Below, in pieces: positions 55,251-62,995 of a DNA stretch of 64,000 bases (positions are counted from its first letter, which is position 1; every line of letters starts with the position of its first letter). A program made the translations under genes and the position numbers. The stretch covers positions 2,303,680 through 2,367,679 of the forward strand of contig NC_011138.3 in NCBI RefSeq assembly GCF_000020585.3, in the 5' to 3' direction. This DNA comes from Alteromonas mediterranea DE. GTDB lineage: Bacteria > Pseudomonadota > Gammaproteobacteria > Enterobacterales > Alteromonadaceae. The notes beneath the pieces are model-generated. The model was given only the letters and a program-made list of their open reading frames with translations. It was not told the origin of the DNA and searched no databases.

Positions 55251-55715
55251 CTAAGCTGCGGTGATAGTCAGCACGTTATAGTCAGGGTCGATATACTTGT
55301 GAAGAATCGCATGATATTCGTGTGAAGCGTCACATATCTGAGAACTAACGCTATAACAGGCACTTCTAAAAGATTGGTACTCTGCAGATGAATCTTTTTG
55401 TTGGAATACACCGTTTTCTAGAATTCCCAGCATTTCATCTGCTAGGGCGCTTGAAGCTTCTCTTGTCCTAATGATTAACGCTAGATCTTTAGAACTATCA
55501 CCCTTACCAATGCTTTCAAGCTGGGTTAACGTACTTTTAAATGCGGGTAACATTAAGCTGAGCGTTTCTGATAACGTTTTAGACTGTGAGTCTGTATAGC
55601 TGCGACCACCATCTATAACAAGCTGCATGGTGTTATACAAACTGGTGAACGCTAGTAACTGGCTCTCATGCTCACCTGCGTCTAAGTAATTCTTCAATCT
55701 GTTATTGATTTCCAT
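55251..55715 (-). CDS. Hypothetical helical element protein (154 aa)
   Basis: An almost entirely helical soluble protein (QLLAFTSLYNTMQLVIDGG, EASSALADEMLGILENG), with no membrane segment or known motif. It follows the integrase gene by 42 bp and may be cotranscribed with it. Confidence 0.62.
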   Translation of the reverse strand: MEINNRLKNYLDAGEHESQLLAFTSLYNTMQLVIDGGRSYTDSQSKTLSETLSLMLPAFKSTLTQLESIGKGDSSKDLALIIRTREASSALADEMLGILENGVFQQKDSSAEYQSFRSACYSVSSQICDASHEYHAILHKYIDPDYNVLTITAA

Positions 55716-55757
55716 ATTAATTCCCTACCGTAGTTAATTGACCCTGCACGACACTCA

Positions 55758-56996
55758 TCAGGCTTGTTTTTTAAAAATGGGCGTAACGTTACCGTTATTC
55801 TTAAGACTATCTAAGTAATCACTCCACCATTGCATCATTTCTTTACGTTCTTCTAAGTAACGAGCATGGTGCGTGTAAGCAGCTCTAACCCCATTCCTTT
55901 CCATATGTGAAAGCTGACGCTCTATTGCGTCTGGGTTAAAGCCAGTTTCATTTAGTATTGAAGATGCAGTAGCACGGAACCCATGTGGGTTAGCCTTGCT
56001 TTTGCCTTTAGTTTCACCATCGTAGCCCATGCGAAAAATAGCCATCCGCATAGTATTGTCAGACATTTGCTTAAACCTATCTCTTTCAGAAGGAAAAACG
56101 AACTCGAAACGAGCGCTGAACGGCTTGGTGTTTTCTAATACTGCAAGTGCTTGCCTAGAAAGTGGCACGATGTGATCAGACTTCATTTTCATTCTATGCG
56201 CTGGTATGCGCCATAGCTTTTCTTCTAAGTCGAATTCATCCCAACGGGCACCGGCTAACTCACCAGGTCTTACAAAAGTGTGTACCAACAGTTCAATAGC
56301 TAGCTTGGTAAGTAAGCGGCCTTGCTGGTGGTAAGCATCTAAATCACGTAGAAACTGTGGTAATTCTTCCCTTGGTAATGAGGCCCTATGCGATGTTTTA
56401 CGCTTTTCCAGTATTCCTGATAACTCAGAAGCAGGGTTATGGAGTAGAACGCCAGTCTGTACAGCGAAACGACAAACGCGCCTAATGTCTTGAAGTACTC
56501 TTTGAGCAACATCGAGCGCTCCACGCGTTTCTATTTTTTGAACGGTTCTAATTATGTCTTGAGGTGTGATTTCACCAATGGGCCGCTTGCCTAGCGTCTT
56601 TAACGCATTATCATTTAAGCGTGTCCAAATTCGGGCAGCATGGCCCTCGCTCCACTGGCCCTTTTGCTTATTCCACCAAAGCCGTGCTTGAGTGTTAAAC
56701 AGTTCTATTTCGCTTACAGAAGAAAGGTGCTTCTTTTCCTGCTTTATAGCGCTAGGGTCAATATCATCTCTTAATTGTCTTCTAGCTTCTGAAACTGCTT
56801 CTCGTGCATCCTTTAGTGACACCTCTGGGTAAACCCCAATTGCCAATGTCTTTTGTTTTCCCTGAAAACGATACTTAAGACGCCAGTACTTAGAGCCATT
56901 CTTTTTCACGAGCAAGCGCAGGCCCTTCTCATCAGTGAGCCAAATATCCTTTGTGCTTGCTTGAGCTTGTTTTATTTGAATGTCTGTTAAGGGCAT
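55758..56996 (-). CDS. int: P4-type tyrosine integrase of the tRNA-Leu element
   Basis: A 412-aa integrase with the N-terminal arm-binding DUF4102 domain (MPLTDIQIKQAQASTKDIWL, GVYPEVSLKDAREAVSEAR), a core-binding domain and a catalytic domain. Catalytic residues are Arg in VHTFVRPGELAGARW, HGFRATASSIL, LSHMERNG and Tyr in AYTHHARYLEER. It is 214 bp from the tRNA, transcribed away from it, with arm-type sites in the gap. This layout is standard for tRNA-integrating islands and satellites. Confidence 0.94.
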   Translation of the reverse strand: MPLTDIQIKQAQASTKDIWLTDEKGLRLLVKKNGSKYWRLKYRFQGKQKTLAIGVYPEVSLKDAREAVSEARRQLRDDIDPSAIKQEKKHLSSVSEIELFNTQARLWWNKQKGQWSEGHAARIWTRLNDNALKTLGKRPIGEITPQDIIRTVQKIETRGALDVAQRVLQDIRRVCRFAVQTGVLLHNPASELSGILEKRKTSHRASLPREELPQFLRDLDAYHQQGRLLTKLAIELLVHTFVRPGELAGARWDEFDLEEKLWRIPAHRMKMKSDHIVPLSRQALAVLENTKPFSARFEFVFPSERDRFKQMSDNTMRMAIFRMGYDGETKGKSKANPHGFRATASSILNETGFNPDAIERQLSHMERNGVRAAYTHHARYLEERKEMMQWWSDYLDSLKNNGNVTPIFKKQA

Positions 56997-56998
56997 GT

Positions 56999-57102
56999 GG
57001 TGCTACCTATCGTCTGATTAATCGACTGGTGCTACCAACATGCTTACTTGCTGGTGCTATTTAGTCGTAATTGAATCTGTGTAGCACCGAATGTAGCACC
57101 AT
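56999..57102. promoter_or_regulatory. Arm-type integrase binding sites, right end
   Basis: Five copies of TAGCACC or GGTGCTA: 56999-57005, 57028-57034 and 57053-57059 in one orientation; 57082-57088 and 57094-57100 in the other. The last pair repeats the left-end pair. The first copy touches the integrase start codon region, so binding could also repress int. Confidence 0.68.
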
Positions 57103-57209
57103 GTACCACGAGATGACAATAGACGACAATATACAGGTAGACACTGTAAATACTGATAAATAGGGAGTTTAGAGTGTGAAATTGACTGTAAGAAACTATT
57201 AAAAACTAT

Positions 57210-57230
57210 GAAATGGTGCCCGGGGCCGGA
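57210..57230. repeat. Right attachment site (21-bp direct repeat within tRNA-Leu 3' end)
   Basis: Identical to 47233-47253. It covers the CCA, acceptor strand and part of the T arm of tRNA-Leu, so the tRNA remains complete at this end of the element. Confidence 0.9.
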
Positions 57231-57300
57231 CTTGAACCGGCACGCTGTTACCAGCGAGGGATTTTAAATCCCTTGTGTCTACCAATTTCACCACCCGGGC
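57214..57300 (-). tRNA. leuZ: tRNA-Leu (anticodon UAA)
   Basis: 87 nt including encoded CCA. Acceptor GCCCGGG pairs with CCCGGGC, the variable arm is long, and the anticodon loop TTTAAAA gives UAA. Its 3' end is the attachment site of the element. The order Gly-Cys-Leu downstream of pgsA matches glyW-cysT-leuZ of E. coli. Confidence 0.95.
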
Positions 57301-57359
57301 ATCGGGTTGCTTTTCAGCAAAGGTGTCAGGCGTAGAACCTGATGCTGCGTTGCAGCGTA

Positions 57360-57433
57360 TGGAGGCGGAACCCGGAGTCGAACCGAGATAGACGGATTTG
57401 CAATCCGCTGCATAGCCATTCTGCCATTCCGCC
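57360..57433 (-). tRNA. cysT: tRNA-Cys (anticodon GCA)
   Basis: 74 nt including CCA. Acceptor GGCGGAA/TTCCGCC, anticodon loop TTGCAAA, T loop TTCGACT, discriminator U. All arms pair. Confidence 0.95.
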
Positions 57434-57474
57434 AGATGCGTCTGGCGCGTGATTAAAACTTCTCTCTAAGAGAT

Positions 57475-57549
<75 letters not shown>

Positions 57550-57718
57550 ACGTCTTAATCGACCATTTCGTTTGGTTGATGTCCTCTCGAAATGTGGGGT
57601 GCATTCTACCTACCCATTCAAAACTGTCAACACAAAAAAGTGTTTAAATTGAGATAAATGCGGTTTTTTATGATCGTTTGCTATTTTTTTATTCACTTTG
57701 ATTAAACCGCGATCAATT

Positions 57719-58291
57719 TTACTTTATTGCACTTCCTCGAAGGTGTGGCCACGCTGCTTTTGTATAAACAAACATTGACCAAATTGACAGCACTGCAGAG
57801 AGATATAAAAGAATATAACCTAGAGAAACCCAATAAATTGGAAAGCCCATAAAGGTTTCAAGGCCCGATAAGAGCCCAATTAAGGCTAACATTTGAGCCG
57901 TTGTTTTTGCTTTTCCAATAAAAGACACTTTAACTGCTTCTCTTACACCATTCGATCCCATCCACTCTCGTAGCGCAGACACATAAATTTCACGCACTAA
58001 AAGCGCAATAGACGGTATCGTTATCCAAAGTGTCGCATAACTATGCGTGATCATAAGTAGCGCAGCACCAACAATAAGCTTATCGGCTACTGGATCTAAA
58101 AACGCACCAAAGGGTGTAGATTGCTCAAGCTTTCTAGCGAGATAGCCATCGAACCAGTCAGTGATGGCGGCTAACCAAAAGATAAATGCGCCGGCTTCAT
58201 GCGCCCACTTCCAATCAAGAAAATATACAACGACAAAAACAGGAATAAGGATTACTCGAAATAAAGTAATACAGTTTGGAACAGTCCACAT
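57719..58291 (-). CDS. pgsA: Phosphatidylglycerophosphate synthase PgsA
   Basis: A 190-aa inner-membrane CDP-alcohol phosphotransferase joining CDP-diacylglycerol and glycerol-3-phosphate. The signature D-x2-D-G-x2-A-R-x8-G-x3-D-x3-D is complete in DWFDGYLARKLEQSTPFGAF followed by LDPVADK. Downstream of uvrC in a uvrY-uvrC-pgsA-tRNA cluster. Confidence 0.95.
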   Translation of the reverse strand: MWTVPNCITLFRVILIPVFVVVYFLDWKWAHEAGAFIFWLAAITDWFDGYLARKLEQSTPFGAFLDPVADKLIVGAALLMITHSYATLWITIPSIALLVREIYVSALREWMGSNGVREAVKVSFIGKAKTTAQMLALIGLLSGLETFMGFPIYWVSLGYILLYLSAVLSIWSMFVYTKAAWPHLRGSAIK

Positions 58292-58413
58292 AAAAAGTAC
58301 GTCTCAGTGTTATGCCTCTATGGGCGTTTAGCGCTATAGCTTGAAAGTTCTATGCCTTTCATTTGTGTAACACATTACCTTAATTTGCAATGCATTGCTT
58401 GTCACTCCGTCAA

Positions 58414-60231
58414 TTATTGATGGAGGTGGTCGTAAATTGTATCGGCCAGTTCCTGGCTGATACCGGGTACACTTGCAATTTCATCCTTACTGGCTTTTTT
58501 CAGACCCTGAAGGCCTCCCATAAACTTAAGCAAGGTTTGTCTTCGCTTAGCGCCTATACCCGGAATGCTTTCTAAGCTCGACGTTGTTTTCACCTTTTGT
58601 CGACGGTTACGGTGCCCTGTTATGGCAAAGCGGTGAGATTCGTCGCGAATGTGTTGAACAAGGTGAAGCCCGGGCGAATGACTGTCCATTGGCAGCACTT
58701 CATGACTTCCCGCTAAAATTAGGGTTTCTAACCCGGGTTTACGCGTGGTGCCTTTAGCTACACCCAACAGCATGGGCTTTTTGTCGTGTGGCCATTCTTC
58801 AAAAAACGCTTCGGCTTGTGCCAGTTGCCCTTTACCACCATCAATAAAAAGAAGGTCAGGGATTTTTTGCACCTCTTTTACCGATTTATACCGACGTTTC
58901 AGAGCCTGGGCCATCGCAGCATAATCATCGCCTGGGGTTATCCCTTCTATATTGTAACGTCGATAGTCGCTTTTAAGGGGGCCTTCGCGATTAAACACCA
59001 CGCAAGAAGCAACCGTTTGTTGCCCAGAGGTGTGCGATATATCAAAACACTCCATACGCTGAATAGGCGTATCGACTTCTAGCGCGCCTTCTAGGTCAAG
59101 GTATCGGGCAAATACAGACTTTTGCTGACTATACTGTGCATCTAACGCAGCTTGTGCATTTGATTGCGCAAGCTGTAGATATTTACGCTTCTCTTCCCTC
59201 GCCCCTTTAAAGAAATGGACCTTGTGACCAGCCTCACTGGCTAACACTTTGGCAATCGCCTCTTCATCGTTTAATGAATTGCTTAGCACTATTTGCTTGG
59301 GTATAACCTTGTTTCCTGCAAGGTAGAACTGAAGAAAGAAAGACTCAAAAACTTCTTGTTCATCGGCGATATTCGGCACTTTAGGAAAAAAAGCTTTACT
59401 GCCTAGTAGTTGTCCTTCTCGAATAAACATAACTTGGATACAGGCCATATTGCCTTTAAGCGCAAAACCAAACACATCCATTTCGTCTTGAGTACCGGCA
59501 ACCCATTGTCGCTCTTGTACTTTTCTTAGCGCATTTATTTGGTCTCGATAGCGGGCCGCGGCTTCAAAGTTTAACGCTTCGCTAGCCTTCTCCATCTTCT
59601 CCACCAGCTCGCCAATCACTTGTTGATTTTTGCCTTTTAGAAACAAGCGGGCAAAGTTAACCTGTTCTTTATATTCTTCGTCGCTGACGTACCCTTCAAC
59701 GCAAGGGGCACTGCAGCGCTGCATTTGATATTGAAGACAAGGCCGACTGCGCGCGCGATAATAGCTATCTTCGCACTGACGAACAGGAAATATTCGCTGC
59801 ATAGAGCGTAAACTTTCGCGTACCGACCATGCGCTTGGATATGGGCCAAAATACTCCCCTTTTTTCTTTTGAGGGCCACGGTGAAATGACAGCCGTGGAT
59901 GTTCGTGGTCAGATAAAAAGATAAAAGGGTATGATTTGTCGTCACGCATAACCACGTTGTAACGCGGTTTGTATTTCTTAATGAAATTATTTTCCAGTAA
60001 GAACGCTTCGGTCTCACTGTTTACCACCGTGACATCCATGTCCGCTATCTGACTGACGAGCGAACGGGTTTTGGCATTATCCAAATGGGTACGGAAATAA
60101 CTGGATACACGCTTTTTTAGGTTTTTCGCTTTTCCTACATAAATAACCTCACCCTGGCTATTGTACATGCGGTACACGCCAGGCTGAGAGGTTAAATTTT
60201 TAAGAAATGCTGCTGAATCGAATGCAGACAT
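58414..60231 (-). CDS. uvrC: Excinuclease ABC subunit UvrC
   Basis: A 605-aa nucleotide excision repair nuclease that makes the 3' and 5' incisions with UvrB. GIY-YIG domain at the N-terminus (GVYRMYNSQGEVIYVGKAKN), Cys cluster and UvrB-binding UVR motif (KASEALNFEAAARYRDQINAL), RNase H-like domain (FDISHTSGQQTVASCVVF) and C-terminal HhH2 (SIPGIGAKRRQTLLKFMGG). ATG 60231 follows AAGGTG. 31 bp after uvrY. Confidence 0.96.
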   Translation of the reverse strand: MSAFDSAAFLKNLTSQPGVYRMYNSQGEVIYVGKAKNLKKRVSSYFRTHLDNAKTRSLVSQIADMDVTVVNSETEAFLLENNFIKKYKPRYNVVMRDDKSYPFIFLSDHEHPRLSFHRGPQKKKGEYFGPYPSAWSVRESLRSMQRIFPVRQCEDSYYRARSRPCLQYQMQRCSAPCVEGYVSDEEYKEQVNFARLFLKGKNQQVIGELVEKMEKASEALNFEAAARYRDQINALRKVQERQWVAGTQDEMDVFGFALKGNMACIQVMFIREGQLLGSKAFFPKVPNIADEQEVFESFFLQFYLAGNKVIPKQIVLSNSLNDEEAIAKVLASEAGHKVHFFKGAREEKRKYLQLAQSNAQAALDAQYSQQKSVFARYLDLEGALEVDTPIQRMECFDISHTSGQQTVASCVVFNREGPLKSDYRRYNIEGITPGDDYAAMAQALKRRYKSVKEVQKIPDLLFIDGGKGQLAQAEAFFEEWPHDKKPMLLGVAKGTTRKPGLETLILAGSHEVLPMDSHSPGLHLVQHIRDESHRFAITGHRNRRQKVKTTSSLESIPGIGAKRRQTLLKFMGGLQGLKKASKDEIASVPGISQELADTIYDHLHQ

Positions 60232-60262
60232 AATCACCTTAATGTTGTGCGTCTAGCGACGC

Positions 60263-60907
60263 TTAAAAGGTGTTAGGATTGATAAGTTTATGACGATAGG
60301 CTAAATGCGTTAACTCTACGTCAGAATTCACGCCTAACTTTTGAAACATTCTATAACGATAGGTGTTAACCGTTTTAGAGTTAATACTAAGCTCGCGAGC
60401 GATATCAGGCACTTTGTGCCCTTCGGTTAATCGCATTGCTATGGTAAGTTCTCTACTCGATAAATCGTCAAATGGATTATCTGAACTGGGCAATAACTTG
60501 CCAATAGCAATACTATTGGCAACTTCGCTATCAAGGTATTTCTGTCCTGCCGCTACTTTACGAATGGCAAGAATTACCTCTTTGGGTTCAGCGTCTTTGG
60601 AGAGAAACCCATACGCGCCCGCGTCCATCACTTGCATAGGAATGGGGCTTTCTTTGTGCATAGAAACACAAATCACCCGAGTGTTTTCAGACATACGAAC
60701 AATTCTTTTCGTTGCCTCTAACCCGCCTATCCCGGGCATATTCACGTCCATGAGTACCACATCTGGGGCATTTTTACGGCACTTCTGTACCGCGTCTTCA
60801 CCGTTTTTCGCTTCTGCGAGAATCGTGAAGTCTTCCACATCTTCCAGTATCCGGCGTATCCCTGTTCTGACCAAGTCGTGGTCGTCTGCTAGGATTATTT
60901 TTATCAC
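60263..60907 (-). CDS. uvrY: Response regulator UvrY/GacA
   Basis: A 214-aa NarL/FixJ-type regulator. The receiver domain has Asp pair DDHD, phosphorylation Asp in VVLMDVNMPG and Lys in FLSKDAEPKE. The LuxR-type HTH is LTEGHKVPDIARELSINSKT then VNTYRYRMFQKLGV. It is the partner of the BarA/GacS sensor (not in the window) and classically activates small RNAs of the Csr system. Confidence 0.95.
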   Translation of the reverse strand: MIKIILADDHDLVRTGIRRILEDVEDFTILAEAKNGEDAVQKCRKNAPDVVLMDVNMPGIGGLEATKRIVRMSENTRVICVSMHKESPIPMQVMDAGAYGFLSKDAEPKEVILAIRKVAAGQKYLDSEVANSIAIGKLLPSSDNPFDDLSSRELTIAMRLTEGHKVPDIARELSINSKTVNTYRYRMFQKLGVNSDVELTHLAYRHKLINPNTF

Positions 60908-61325
60908 TCTAGTATCTCACTGACTTCATTTTTACTTTCGACGGGATTTAAACCCGGCAACTTTTATAACTGCGCATCTTAAACAGCTTTAAATCTTAAC
61001 CAAGTCATCATACCACGAGATAAGCATACGTGAAGTGAAGTTACACATTTTGAAATAAATTATTGATCTAGATTACTTTTAGCCAGTTAAATTGGTAAAT
61101 CAAACCAGAGTCTACCAACCCTCTTTCATTTGCCAGCCTGAAATAAATCATTACGTTCTCTTCGCATAACACTATTAGTAAGCCATAGCGCTAAAAGCTC
61201 AATACATCTTCTAGAAACTAGGGCTTACGCTCTTAACCTTATCTTAATTCCATTTATTCGAAATAAAATGTCATAAAATTGAGTTTTTCTTTCTAATAAA
61301 AAGAATAAAGGCGGAGAAATGAGCG
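60908..61325. other. Intergenic region upstream of uvrY
   Basis: About 420 bp of AT-rich DNA between two leftward genes. It should contain the uvrY promoter. No ORF, strong hairpin or RNA gene is seen. Confidence 0.4.
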
Positions 61326-62876
61326 TTACTTAAATTGAGGAATAAAGCATAGGCGCAATAATGCTTCCTCAATTAATGCTGGATGGCAGGCAATATTGAG
61401 CCGAATGTGATCTGGTGCACCGAAAGGCGCACCGTCATTACCAATTACGCCTCGTTCAATACAGTCTTCAACGGTTCTAGCGGGAGAGTAATACAATGGA
61501 AGCGAACGCTTGATTGACGCGGGCTTGTCGTTTGAGGTTTGAGGGTATTGGCCCCGTGTATGGTTATTGGTGACGGTTTCATAAGAATCCATAGACGACG
61601 ATAACGAAGAGTGAGAACACGTTGCGTTAAAGGTTTTTAGATCTAACCACAGAAAATAACCCGCACGTCCCATCGTAAATTTAACCGAAATACCGTAGTG
61701 TTGAAAAAAGCGTTTAACCAGCTTTCTATTAAAACTTAGCGCCGCCTTTACCTCGTCCAACCAAGTGCTACCTTCACTGTAGGCAGCAATTAGTGCAATT
61801 TTGCCTAGATTGCTGGCATTAAGGTGCTTAGCACTAATGGCTTCTGCAAACGTTTCTCTGGTTTGTTTATCTTTTATCACCGCATAAGAAGCACCCGGAA
61901 TACTGGCTAAGTTAAATGCCTTTGAAACGCTGTTCAAATGAATCGCCCTCGGTAAAACAGAGGGCTTTTTATATTTTTCCGTTTGAGAGTCGAGCTTATT
62001 GACCTCGCCTTGATTGTCTAGGCCAAACATTGAAATAATCGTAGGCTCATCTGCCGAGTTAAAGGCAAATTCACTGTGCACTTCGTCTGTTATCAACAAA
62101 ATGTTGTGCTGCAAGCAAAACTCAAAAACCGCTTGCTGCTCAACGCGCGATAATACAGTGCCAGTTGGATTATTAGGATGGCATATAACAAAGGCTGTCG
62201 CAGACTTATCAAGCGAAGATAAATCAATACTGCTTCTCGCAGCGCGTTCAGTATTATCGCCGCTACAACCTTGAGCATGTGAATCATCTTTGACTAAGCT
62301 TTGACATCGACTAACGTCATCAAGGTCTGCCTTGGGTGATGACAGAGATTCTGTACATCGAATATAAACAGGCTTTAAGCCATTGCGCTTGATGGATGAT
62401 GTCAGTGGCTCGTAGGTAGGCGTCAGTACCATTACCTTATCACCTGACTGGCAAAACGTGCGAAGGGCCACATCGACAGCACTAATCACGCTCGCCACAT
62501 CCACTATGTCTGTGTTTTCAACTTTGTAATTATAATTAGGGGATCTGCTGCGTTCATACCAAGTTGCAACCGCATCACCAATATCACAGGACTGATAACC
62601 ATAGGTACTGCGTAGATTATTGCTAACGGCACTGATTATATAAGCACAAGGTGGAATATCCATATCGGCAATCCACATTGCGATAGGACTTAGTTCAGAA
62701 AACGTGGTTTGTGTATGATGACTTGAGGGAATGTTGAACCGGCGTAGTATGGCAGAATACTTTAATCGCGTTTTGTCACGTCTCAGATGAGATGGTGAAT
62801 GCCATACATCCTTGTAAGGCATAAATTCATGTTGTAACGACGAAAACAAAGAAAGTTGTTGTAACTCCAGGTCCAC
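61326..62876 (-). CDS. MalY/PatB-type PLP aminotransferase with two long insertions
   Basis: A 516-aa fold-type I PLP enzyme, probable cystathionine beta-lyase/aminotransferase. Recognisable blocks are MWIADMDIPPCAYIISAV, CHPNNPTGTVLSR, ITDEVHSEFAF, the PLP lysine in LNSVSKAFNLASIPG, and the C-terminal RLNIACHPALIEEAL. Family members are about 390-400 aa. The extra length is two Ser/Asp/Thr-rich insertions, about residues 185-225 (KDDSHAQGCSGDNTERA) and 425-465 (SHSSLSSSMDSYETVTNNHT). Both look like surface loops. Activity cannot be judged. Confidence 0.85.
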   Translation of the reverse strand: MDLELQQLSLFSSLQHEFMPYKDVWHSPSHLRRDKTRLKYSAILRRFNIPSSHHTQTTFSELSPIAMWIADMDIPPCAYIISAVSNNLRSTYGYQSCDIGDAVATWYERSRSPNYNYKVENTDIVDVASVISAVDVALRTFCQSGDKVMVLTPTYEPLTSSIKRNGLKPVYIRCTESLSSPKADLDDVSRCQSLVKDDSHAQGCSGDNTERAARSSIDLSSLDKSATAFVICHPNNPTGTVLSRVEQQAVFEFCLQHNILLITDEVHSEFAFNSADEPTIISMFGLDNQGEVNKLDSQTEKYKKPSVLPRAIHLNSVSKAFNLASIPGASYAVIKDKQTRETFAEAISAKHLNASNLGKIALIAAYSEGSTWLDEVKAALSFNRKLVKRFFQHYGISVKFTMGRAGYFLWLDLKTFNATCSHSSLSSSMDSYETVTNNHTRGQYPQTSNDKPASIKRSLPLYYSPARTVEDCIERGVIGNDGAPFGAPDHIRLNIACHPALIEEALLRLCFIPQFK

Positions 62877-62995
62877 GCTTTCACTGCCCTTCTCGGTTGT
62901 ATCTAGTGAGGTTGTGAGTAAATAAGCTGAGCCAATCCCGTTTTATTCGTTCCTTGTCTCAGCCTTTCACGACACATTTCAATTTTTTTGCTGTA

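Larger units (their letters stand above)
47233..57230. mobile_element. 10-kb integrative satellite-like element in tRNA-Leu(UAA)
   Basis: Flanked by identical 21-bp direct repeats, one of them the 3' end of an intact tRNA-Leu gene. Content from the right: P4-type integrase, two unknown genes, AlpA-type regulator, an overlapping gene chain, a primase-helicase, an iteron-like array and a HEPN-like cargo gene near the left end. All genes point left. There are no structural, lysis or terminase genes, no relaxase and no type IV secretion genes. Phage satellite or self-replicating integrative element are the best descriptions; helper unknown. Confidence 0.85.
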
